From: an uncultured Saprospiraceae bacterium
GTDB lineage: Bacteria; Bacteroidota; Bacteroidia; Chitinophagales; Saprospiraceae
NCBI GenBank assembly: GCA_937973565.1
Contig: CALJKQ010000125.1
Location: 1 to 9,088 of the forward strand
Reading direction: 5' to 3'
Length of the DNA: 9,088 nucleotides
Part shown: piece by piece, positions 1 through 5,584 of the stretch
How the letters are laid out: every line of letters begins with the position of its first letter
How positions within the stretch are numbered: position 1 is the stretch's first letter
Notes under the pieces: model-generated
Seen by the model: only the letters and a program-made list of their open reading frames with translations
Databases searched by the model: none
What the model was told of the DNA's origin: nothing
Position numbers and translations under genes: made by a program

Positions 1-171
1 TGCACCAAGAGTGAGGTTTAAGGTGGCGGCTGCCGTCATCTGTGCAATTGGCAATACTGTCTCCTGGTTATTAATGGTGGCAGCAATTGGGCTGGCACTT
101 GCCACCTGGGCCTGCACATCTGCAGCTCCAAATGGATAAGAAATTACATGGCTGTCTGATACTCCGCTCAT
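1..171 (-). CDS. Unrecognised phage protein, N-terminal 57 residues only
   Basis: An open frame starts at the ATG at 171-169 and stays open to the left edge, so only the first 57 residues are visible. They begin MSGVSDSHVISYPFG and contain stretches such as ATINNQETVLPIAQ and AATLNLTLGA, which look beta-rich, low in charge, and without a signal peptide or membrane helix. I do not recognise the family. It lies 31 bases downstream of the gp35-like gene on the same strand, so it is probably the next gene of the capsid operon, perhaps a virion surface or head-tail protein; that is inference from position. The start is favoured because the 17 bases covering the start codon and its leader are identical to those at the major capsid gene. 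The plus-strand frame over the same bases is a shadow. Confidence 0.7.
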   Translation of the reverse strand, partial: MSGVSDSHVISYPFGAADVQAQVASASPIAATINNQETVLPIAQMTAAATLNLTLGA

Positions 172-185
172 TTTATTTTTTGATT
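169..185 (-). repeat. 17-base leader repeat, copy 1 (start of the 1-171 gene)
   Basis: The plus-strand string cattttattttttgatt covers the start codon and the 14 bases before it. The same 17 bases occur at 1815-1831, at the same position relative to the capsid start codon. On the coding strand it reads aatcaaaaaataaaatg, an A-rich leader of the kind that replaces Shine-Dalgarno sites in Bacteroidetes. Confidence 0.7.
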
Positions 186-202
186 AGATTGTTTACAATA
201 AA

Positions 203-613
203 TTACTCTCCTGGGCCTGCCAAAGCAGCTTCAATCAAAGCAATAAGGTCTTTGTTGGTTATCTCAGGCAAAAACTCAATATTCAGCTCAGTAGCTTTGG
301 CCTGCAGCTCGGTCTTGTTCATTTTGGCAATTGGCTTTTCTGGTTTTGGTTCTGCTCCAGGTTCCTTTGCTTCTCCGGATGGATCATTGGCTTGGGCAGT
401 TTGTTCAACTTCCCCTGCAAACGATTCTGCACGTGATATAATCCAGTACTGCAGGCCATTTTCTTTGCAATGGCTTTGAACAGAACTCATAGAACTGCCA
501 TCATTCAAAAAGAACTGGCCGTCTTCAGTTGCTATTAATGATTGCTCATTTTCTTTGCGCTCAAAAATTTGTTTGGCACGCTTTACTAACTCTTCTCTGG
601 TTACTTTATCCAT
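203..613 (-). CDS. Mu gp35-like small phage protein with HeH/LEM-like C-terminus
   Basis: This 136-residue protein has three visible parts. Residues 1-65 form a compact N-terminal region with the segments LIATEDGQFFLNDGS and NGLQYWIISRAE. Residues 66-97 are an acidic, Pro/Ala/Glu-rich linker (EPGAEPKPEKP). Residues 98-131 (KMNKTELQAKATELNIEFL, then a second helix after TNKDL) look like a helix-extended-helix (HeH/LEM/SAP-type) fold, which often binds nucleic acid or protein. Mu gp35 and FluMu gp35 have the same plan (N-terminal domain plus HeH) and also sit directly downstream of the major capsid gene, so I assign it there by architecture and position. Its exact role in the virion is not known to me. 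The ATG at 613-611 follows an 85-base gap that holds a long hairpin, so its expression may differ from that of the capsid gene. Confidence 0.72.
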   Translation of the reverse strand: MDKVTREELVKRAKQIFERKENEQSLIATEDGQFFLNDGSSMSSVQSHCKENGLQYWIISRAESFAGEVEQTAQANDPSGEAKEPGAEPKPEKPIAKMNKTELQAKATELNIEFLPEITNKDLIALIEAALAGPGE

Positions 614-632
614 GATTGTATGATTGCTTTCT

Positions 633-695
633 AATGCCCTAAACCCGCTCCGGCTGTATAGGCCATGAGCGGGTTGTAGCGTTTAGGAGGGCATT
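633..695 (-). promoter_or_regulatory. Long interrupted hairpin between capsid and gp35-like genes
   Basis: Bases 633-640 (aatgccct) pair perfectly with 688-695 (agggcatt), and 642-650 (aacccgctc) pair perfectly with 667-675 (gagcgggtt). The loop is 16 bases and the 3' side has a 12-base bulge. The hairpin starts 4 bases after the capsid stop codon in the direction of transcription. No T-run follows it on the minus strand, so it does not look like a standard intrinsic terminator. It may partly end transcription or protect the 3' end of the capsid message; this is inference. Confidence 0.55.
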
Positions 696-698
696 CTA

Positions 699-1817
699 TC
701 AGGTGCTTTGCACAATGGCAAATACTCCTTCTCCGGCACTTCTTCTCTTGCGGCCACCCATGCGGCAAAGGAAAGAGTAGATATCACCGTAGTAAATCGG
801 GTTTCCGGCATTGTCAAATGCATTTACCTCACCCATTGCCCTGGCAACAGTATTTTGTTGGTAGCACAATGCGGCAATGTTATCTGTAGCTGCAGTAACA
901 GCATCAGGCAGCTTACAAATTGGTGTGCCTGTATTATCATACGTAAGCACATCAGAGCGTTCCATAATCTCAAAGCCATACAGGCGATCTATCACTCCGT
1001 TTTTCATGTCCAACTCCTTGGCATAATCACGTTTCAATAAATCGGCATCAGATTGTAACTGATCAAGGAACTCAGAAGGCAACAAGGCAATACGGCCTTC
1101 TTTGGAAATATTTTGCTTGTTCATCAGGTAACGCACTTTCTTCAGCTCGTCTTTCATAAAGATTTTGCGGTTACCTGTTTGGTCTCCAACTGGGCCTGTG
1201 GCAGCACCAGAGGTTCTTATTATGCTGGTACCAAGCTCTGCACGCCAGCTATACAATAGCCAATTAGAGATTATCTCCCTTAAAGTGGCCATATCTTCTG
1301 CAAGCACATTGCTCATTTTATCGTAGCTCAGCTCAATCTTTTCTGCATTGGTAAGCAATATAGGATCGGTGGTAAACTCATCCAGGGCGTAGGTAATATC
1401 AGTATCGCTTCTCTGAACAACAGTAGCTGGTAACTGTATCCTGTTTTTAACAACCTTTCGTTTAGCTCCGGCCTGCGGAATATGTACAACAACACCATTT
1501 AAGACCGAATCCCCTTCATCAAAGGATCGGGTTACAAAGGAGTTGTCTTTAAACAGGTTTTCAATAATGTAATTAACCCAAATCTCGCGCTGTATGGCGG
1601 CTAAACTACCGGGTAAAACAAAAGGTGCTGCACCTTTACTCCTCGCAAGCAAAATAATAAAGCCAGCAACCAGGTTAATGGCCACATCAATCTTTACAAG
1701 CATCACAAAGGCTGAGTACTCGCTGATATTGGCAGCCAATGCAACTACCGGAGAGAACATCACACATGCCAGTAAACTAAACAGCAATGCGGTAATAAAC
1801 TTAAATTGTTTTTTCAT
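699..1817 (-). CDS. Major capsid protein (Mu-like) with hydrophobic signal-like N-terminus
   Basis: This 372-residue protein would form the phage head shell. Residues from about 75 to the end have the character of Bacteroidetes Mu-like major capsid proteins: AIQREIWVNYIIENLFKDN (74-92), VLNGVVVHIPQAG (105-117), TDITYALDEFTTDP (139-152), and a C-terminus with YYGDIYSFL and GGRKRRSAGEGVFAIVQ. Position supports this: it follows the prohead protease/scaffold gene and precedes a gp35-like gene. The first 60 residues are odd. Residues 1-29 look like a signal peptide (MKKQFKF, a hydrophobic core, then VALAA), and 43-58 look like a membrane helix. No Met lies between residue 39 and the body of the capsid domain, so an ordinary later start does not remove this segment. 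It could be a cleaved pro-region or a membrane-targeting arm. The ATG lies 1 base after the stop of the small upstream gene, so translation is probably coupled. Confidence 0.8.
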   Translation of the reverse strand: MKKQFKFITALLFSLLACVMFSPVVALAANISEYSAFVMLVKIDVAINLVAGFIILLARSKGAAPFVLPGSLAAIQREIWVNYIIENLFKDNSFVTRSFDEGDSVLNGVVVHIPQAGAKRKVVKNRIQLPATVVQRSDTDITYALDEFTTDPILLTNAEKIELSYDKMSNVLAEDMATLREIISNWLLYSWRAELGTSIIRTSGAATGPVGDQTGNRKIFMKDELKKVRYLMNKQNISKEGRIALLPSEFLDQLQSDADLLKRDYAKELDMKNGVIDRLYGFEIMERSDVLTYDNTGTPICKLPDAVTAATDNIAALCYQQNTVARAMGEVNAFDNAGNPIYYGDIYSFLCRMGGRKRRSAGEGVFAIVQST

Positions 1818-1831
1818 TTTATTTTTTGATT
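1815..1831 (-). repeat. 17-base leader repeat, copy 2 (start of capsid gene)
   Basis: Identical over 17 bases to 169-185 and in the same register with the start codon. Here it also contains the TAA stop of the small membrane-protein gene. Read on the coding strand it is the A-rich leader of the major capsid gene, and it probably marks a strong translation start; that role is inference. Confidence 0.7.
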
Positions 1832-1992
1832 TTTTCTTCTATAAACTTGTAAATGCTTATGATCCCAACAATGACAGCTACATAGGCACAGGCAGTATTT
1901 ACGATATCGTTTAGTACCGATATCCAATGTATGGCTGTTAAAGAGCCTGTTACTATGCTTGCCAGGGTATAGTTAAATGATTCGCTGTTCAT
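1819..1992 (-). CDS. Small membrane protein, unknown function
   Basis: A 57-residue protein (MNSESFNYTL onward) with a hydrophobic stretch at about residues 10-48, including IVTGSLTAIHWISVL and CAYVAVIVGIISIY, and a charged tail KFIEEKIKK. It probably has one or two membrane helices. I do not recognise a family. It sits between the prohead protease and the major capsid gene, with 1 base before the capsid start codon. A holin-like role is possible from its size but is not supported by neighbours, since no lysin gene is visible. An association with the hydrophobic N-terminus of the capsid protein is another guess. I chose the ATG at 1992; an in-frame GTG at 2004 (four more residues) directly follows an A-rich aaagaaaa stretch and is also possible. 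Confidence 0.6.
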   Translation of the reverse strand: MNSESFNYTLASIVTGSLTAIHWISVLNDIVNTACAYVAVIVGIISIYKFIEEKIKK

Positions 1993-2022
1993 TGTCCGGT
2001 TCACTTTTCTTTAAGATTTTAC

Positions 2023-2985
2023 TTACGCTTTTGCTCTTGGTTTAACTTTGTACTTCTCTTCGTACAGTTGCTCATAGCGTTCAAAATCCTTTTCCATCAA
2101 ATCAGATACCTTTCCTTTTTTATGGAAATCATCAAATGTCCAGTCTTTGGTGGTCTCGTTAAATTTGTCGGCCTTTCCTCCTTCAGGAGTTACCTTGCCG
2201 CTCAATCCGGTGAAAGGCTTCTTTGCATCCAACAATTTCTTGGTGGTATCATAGTTGCTATCGGCCAGGGAAATGTAATCTTCACGTTCTGCAGGCAAAA
2301 TCTTATTTGCTGCAATGGCTCCATCAACCAGGGCAATGCCTTTGTTTTTTTCGGCCTCCTTAATCTTCAACTCAAGCTTGCTGTTTTTATCAGCCAACTC
2401 AATGTTTTTTTCGTGCAAAGCATTAACTGCCAATAGCACATCGTCTTCGGTGGCTTCATCGGCCAGCTTCAGCGTTTTTGCGAAAAGTTTTATGTTTTTC
2501 ATGTTTTCAATTATGGTTTTATTACCTTTTGAATTCTCTGAGAAAGTGAGGATTGCTTCCTCATTCATTACATTACCAGTGGGATCGTAGAGAACCAGGG
2601 AGTTCTCATTGGATGGAACTGATGCAATGGATATTTCTTTCAAAATCCACTCTGTAACATCAATGCAATCCTCCGCATCATTGAATGCAGTTTTAATAGG
2701 CTGGATGCCTATAGAAGTACCATTTACAAAGCCTCTGTCAACCTTTCCCTTTACCTTCAATGCTTCCGGGTCTTCCTCATCCCATACATCATCAGCCAGA
2801 ATCTTTGTGCCTTCAACTCTCAGATTCTCCCACTTACCAAGTACTTTACTATTGGTACGGTCATGCAAATCAAGCATCACCGGGTTCTTTAAAAACCTTG
2901 TGGCATCCATGCCAGAAGTGAGAATCCGCAACCCATAAGAGTTCTTGGTTTCATCACTTACAACAAACGATCTTCTTTTTGTCAT
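2023..2985 (-). CDS. Prohead protease with scaffold-like C-terminus (Mu gpI-like)
   Basis: This 320-residue protein has the HK97-type (S78-like) prohead protease pattern in its first 130 residues. Its likely catalytic His41 lies in LDLHDR, followed by VLGKW. Its likely catalytic Ser91 lies in VNGTSIGI. LKEISIASVPSNENSLV (115-131) matches the usual 'E-S-x-V-x-x-P-x-N' region. Residues about 162-245 are charged and helical, with a coiled-coil look (HEKNIELADKNSKLELKIKE), and a lysine-rich tail ends in KVKPRAKA. That is the layout of Mu gpI, where a protease head is joined to an internal scaffold that is digested during head maturation. I chose the ATG at 2985 (MTKRRSF); an open extension to 3093 is rejected because it lacks protease features and fills the divergent intergenic region. 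It leads the minus-strand capsid operon. Confidence 0.85.
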   Translation of the reverse strand: MTKRRSFVVSDETKNSYGLRILTSGMDATRFLKNPVMLDLHDRTNSKVLGKWENLRVEGTKILADDVWDEEDPEALKVKGKVDRGFVNGTSIGIQPIKTAFNDAEDCIDVTEWILKEISIASVPSNENSLVLYDPTGNVMNEEAILTFSENSKGNKTIIENMKNIKLFAKTLKLADEATEDDVLLAVNALHEKNIELADKNSKLELKIKEAEKNKGIALVDGAIAANKILPAEREDYISLADSNYDTTKKLLDAKKPFTGLSGKVTPEGGKADKFNETTKDWTFDDFHKKGKVSDLMEKDFERYEQLYEEKYKVKPRAKA

Positions 2986-3137
2986 CGTGCACAAAATTGA
3001 AACAGATTGAGACCTTATAAAAATTGGAACTCCTAATAGGTATTGACCTGCGCACCTATTTAATAAGAATTTATTTACCCATTTACAAAGCACTTTTTAA
3101 TAACTTACAGGCTTAAGCCACCTTTGTATCAATACAA
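2986..3137. promoter_or_regulatory. Divergent intergenic region, candidate bidirectional promoter
   Basis: These 152 bases separate the protease gene (minus) from the small terminase gene (plus), so both operons must have their promoters here or read in from outside. The region is AT-rich. On the plus strand cacctttg (3119-3126) is one base from the Bacteroidetes -7 consensus TAnnTTTG, and on the minus strand caattttg (2999-2992) is also one base away. Both lie very close to the start codons and I see no convincing -33 partner, so these promoter calls are weak. An inverted repeat aataggt/acctatt occurs at 3035-3041 and 3054-3060. Confidence 0.45.
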
Positions 3138-3138
3138 A
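3123..3138. promoter_or_regulatory. Perfect 7+7 palindrome at the small terminase start, candidate operator
   Basis: The sequence tttgtat-ca-atacaaa is a perfect inverted repeat with a 2-base spacer, ending on the A of the start codon. A site of this size and symmetry suits a dimeric helix-turn-helix regulator, or it could form a short hairpin that covers the start codon. It overlaps the weak -7-like element, so binding would be expected to block transcription. No regulator gene is in the window. Confidence 0.4.
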
Positions 3139-3584
3139 TGGCAATACTCAACAAACACCAACAGAAAGAACTTGCACGTATGTACTATATCCTGCAAGGA
3201 TTAACTGCCAAGGAAACGGCAGAAAAGATTGATGTGAGCGAAAAAACGCTTAGCAAATGGATTGAGGACAATGGCTGGAAAGCCCTCAAGGCCGGGGAGC
3301 TAACCAAACCCGATACATTGATTGCAAATTGTTATGATAATATCATAGCCATTCAGGATGCAGCTCGCAATGAGAAGAGAGCCATTACCGCCAAAGAAGC
3401 GGATGCCATGTACAAGCTCTCACTTACTATAAAAGCAGTAAATAAGGAGTTCAGCATTGATGTATATTCAACAGTGCTTCAGGAGTATTACAATTACATC
3501 AAAACTATTGACCTCAAATTTGCCCAGCAAACCATAGACCTGGCCGATGGGTTCTTCCAGCATAAAATTAAGCAACTGTCTTAA
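3138..3584 (+). CDS. terS: Small terminase subunit-like protein (Mu gp27 position)
   Basis: A 148-residue, mostly helical protein. Residues 22-43 (LTAKETAEKIDVSEKTLSKW) form a clear helix-turn-helix, followed by IEDNGWKALK, a combination common in phage small terminases, which recognise the packaging site on phage DNA and recruit the large subunit. Residues 60-140 are helical and likely form the oligomerisation region. Its position directly before the large terminase, with a TAATG overlap (1 shared base), supports the assignment and suggests translational coupling. It is the first gene of the plus-strand operon. The alternative is a plain regulatory HTH protein, which is less likely given the context. 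The start codon is preceded by caatacaa, without a Shine-Dalgarno site. Confidence 0.75.
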   Translation: MAILNKHQQKELARMYYILQGLTAKETAEKIDVSEKTLSKWIEDNGWKALKAGELTKPDTLIANCYDNIIAIQDAARNEKRAITAKEADAMYKLSLTIKAVNKEFSIDVYSTVLQEYYNYIKTIDLKFAQQTIDLADGFFQHKIKQLS

Positions 3585-5089
3585 TGAGTGAAAAGCGCAT
3601 AATTGAGGACTGGGAAGAGTACCGCGAAAAGATTCGGGTTGCCACTGCCATTGATGTTAATGAAAATGAGCTGGAAAAGAAAAAGCGAATAGAAAAACTA
3701 TTGGCCAATCCTGGTGAGTTTGTTAAATACTACTTCCCGCACATTATTGAGAGCGAACCTGCCCGGTTTCAAAAAGCATTCTGCAAGAAAGTTGCTGCAA
3801 TCAGCAACGGAATTATAGTTCAGAGGTGGTTCAGGGGTGCCGCAAAAACAACCTACGTGTGGATGATGCTCCTACTACGCATGTTCAATAAAAAAACTCG
3901 TTTTGTTATATGGACAGAAGCTACTTATGATAAGGCTTCAGAGAACCTAAATTTGATTAAAAGTGAACTGCTCGATAACCAAAGGTTGATCAATGACTTT
4001 GGTAATCAGATGACGGCAGGGCAATGGGAGCAAGGAGATTTCGTAACACAAATGGGTTCCCGGTTTTTGGCACTTGGTAAATCGCAAAATCCTCGTGGGT
4101 TTCTCTTCAGGCAATATAGGCCCGATACTATTGTTTTAAATGATATTGACGATGATGAAGAGTGCCGCAATGGAGAAAGGCTCGACCAAAGCTGGGAATG
4201 GCTCACAGGTGGCCTCTTTGGTTGCTTTGGTTCCAAATTAGGGTTGGTTCTGGTAGCCAACAATAAAATTGCGGATGATTGCCTGGTTGAGCGGCTCTCA
4301 AATCTGCCTGCTGCAGATGTGCAAATTGTTCACCTTACAGACGATAATGGCAATAGCACCTGGCCAGAGTGTTTTACTCCGGAAGTTATCCAGGCTAAAA
4401 AAGATACCATGCCAGAGTATATGTACCAAAGGGAGTTCTTTGAAGTATATATCAAGCGAGGTAAAATCTTTAAACCTGAGTGGTTTACCTACGCTAAAAT
4501 GCCACCTTTGTCTGCCTTTCCATTCTTGGTTTCTTACACCGATCCGGGTTTCAAAAACACTTCTACTGCAGATAGTAAGAGTACAGGGTTAATTGGCTTG
4601 TACCAAGGTAAAATACATGTTATAAAAGCCTTCTGCGACTTTGGCACTGTAAATACCATGATAGAGTGGAACTACGATATTTTTAACCTGGTAAGTAAAT
4701 ATGGCCAGTCTGTGTTTATGTACATGGAACAGGTTTTCCTTCAAGATTTATTATTCAAAGACTTTGCCAGTATGGCCAAAGAAAAAGGCTATCCAATTCC
4801 AATTACCGGAGATACCCGCAAAAAGCCAGATAAGGATACCAGGATAGAATCTACCAGTTTCTATTTTGAAAAAGGCAATGTAATTTTTAATGAGGCCGAA
4901 AAAGACAACCACCACATGAAACGACTGGTAAACCAATACCTCGATTTTATGAAGGGCACCACAAAGGTTAAGAAGGATGGGCCGGATATGATGGAAGGTG
5001 GCATTCACAAACTTATGGAGCATGCCCGCACCTTAAATGGAGGCCCCACAAGCGGCAAGAGTAAACCCAATTTAAAATATAAGATATGA
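3584..5089 (+). CDS. terL: Large terminase subunit (ATPase and nuclease)
   Basis: This 501-residue protein is the DNA-packaging motor and headful nuclease, acting at the portal vertex. In the ATPase half, a Walker A-like RGAAKTT (84-90) follows IIVQRWF. A Walker B-like IVLNDIDDDE lies at 183-192, and LVLVANNK (221-228) fits the coupling motif. In the RNase H-like nuclease half, the likely metal ligands are D320 in SYTDPGF, E382 in MYMEQVF and D468 in KKDGPDMMEGG. Length and motif order are normal for the family, and I see no break. It overlaps terS by 1 base at its start, and the gp36-like gene by 4 bases (ATGA) at its end, so the three genes are very likely one transcript. By context it is the counterpart of Mu gp28. 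Confidence 0.92.
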   Translation: MSEKRIIEDWEEYREKIRVATAIDVNENELEKKKRIEKLLANPGEFVKYYFPHIIESEPARFQKAFCKKVAAISNGIIVQRWFRGAAKTTYVWMMLLLRMFNKKTRFVIWTEATYDKASENLNLIKSELLDNQRLINDFGNQMTAGQWEQGDFVTQMGSRFLALGKSQNPRGFLFRQYRPDTIVLNDIDDDEECRNGERLDQSWEWLTGGLFGCFGSKLGLVLVANNKIADDCLVERLSNLPAADVQIVHLTDDNGNSTWPECFTPEVIQAKKDTMPEYMYQREFFEVYIKRGKIFKPEWFTYAKMPPLSAFPFLVSYTDPGFKNTSTADSKSTGLIGLYQGKIHVIKAFCDFGTVNTMIEWNYDIFNLVSKYGQSVFMYMEQVFLQDLLFKDFASMAKEKGYPIPITGDTRKKPDKDTRIESTSFYFEKGNVIFNEAEKDNHHMKRLVNQYLDFMKGTTKVKKDGPDMMEGGIHKLMEHARTLNGGPTSGKSKPNLKYKI

Positions 5090-5556
5090 GATTTTTAGTA
5101 ATTGCTGATTTTGATGCGGTAATAGACCGTGATATTTTATATGATCTAATTGATTATCCAGACGTGGTTGATCCATTACATCCAACTACCGAGGAACAGG
5201 AGTTTATTTCTGAAGCTTTGGCTAAATTAGACCTTGCAGAGCGGGCTGCAATAGGTGAGGCAGATGGGTTTCTAAGCAGTCGTTACAACTCTCAGCAAAT
5301 TTTCCAAAAAACAGGGGTCGACCGTTCCTCTGTACTTTTACTCCGCATTACAGATATGACACTGTACCATTTGCATGGTATTGTCAATCCAAAATCAATT
5401 CCTGCACTTCGGGCCAAAAAATACAATGAAGCCCTGGACTGGTTCGAACAAGTGCAGGAAGGCAAAGTAAATCCCAGCGATTTGCCAAAGGTAATTGATG
5501 GAAGTAAAGATCACATTCTCTTTGGCAGCAACCCAAAACGCGACCACTACGTTTAA
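5086..5556 (+). CDS. DUF1320/gp36-like head-completion protein
   Basis: A 156-residue protein with the pattern of the DUF1320 (Mu gp36) family. EADGFLSSRYNS (58-69) gives the helix with the conserved 'YL..RY' core. Residues 86-101 (LRITDMTLYHLHGIVNP) and 109-120 (RAKKYNEALDWF) match the later helices, and the tail has EGKVNPSDLPKV. Members of this family are small head-tail connector or neck proteins. The first 40 residues (MRFLVIADFDAVIDRDILYD) are longer than the short leader I expect in the family. The start ATG overlaps the terL stop by 4 bases. In Mu this gene lies after the major capsid gene; here it lies between large terminase and portal. Confidence 0.8.
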   Translation: MRFLVIADFDAVIDRDILYDLIDYPDVVDPLHPTTEEQEFISEALAKLDLAERAAIGEADGFLSSRYNSQQIFQKTGVDRSSVLLLRITDMTLYHLHGIVNPKSIPALRAKKYNEALDWFEQVQEGKVNPSDLPKVIDGSKDHILFGSNPKRDHYV

Positions 5557-5584
5557 TTCCTTTTTAAGCATTATTTAAAAGCAA

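Noticed and set aside
87..479. Plus-strand frame of 130 residues over the gp35-like gene
   Set aside because: It lies antisense to a well-formed minus-strand gene and across its neighbour, with no family features; it is a shadow.
3043..3066. TTGACC resembling a sigma-70 -35 box in the divergent gap
   Set aside because: No -10 hexamer at a suitable distance, and Bacteroidetes promoters use a different consensus.
2986..3093. 36-residue N-terminal extension of the prohead protease from an ATG at 3093
   Set aside because: The extension is hydrophobic and basic without protease features, and it would occupy most of the divergent promoter region; the ATG at 2985 leads straight into the protease domain.
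4006..4263. Minus-strand frames inside the large terminase gene
   Set aside because: They overlap the conserved ATPase core of terL and have no recognisable features.
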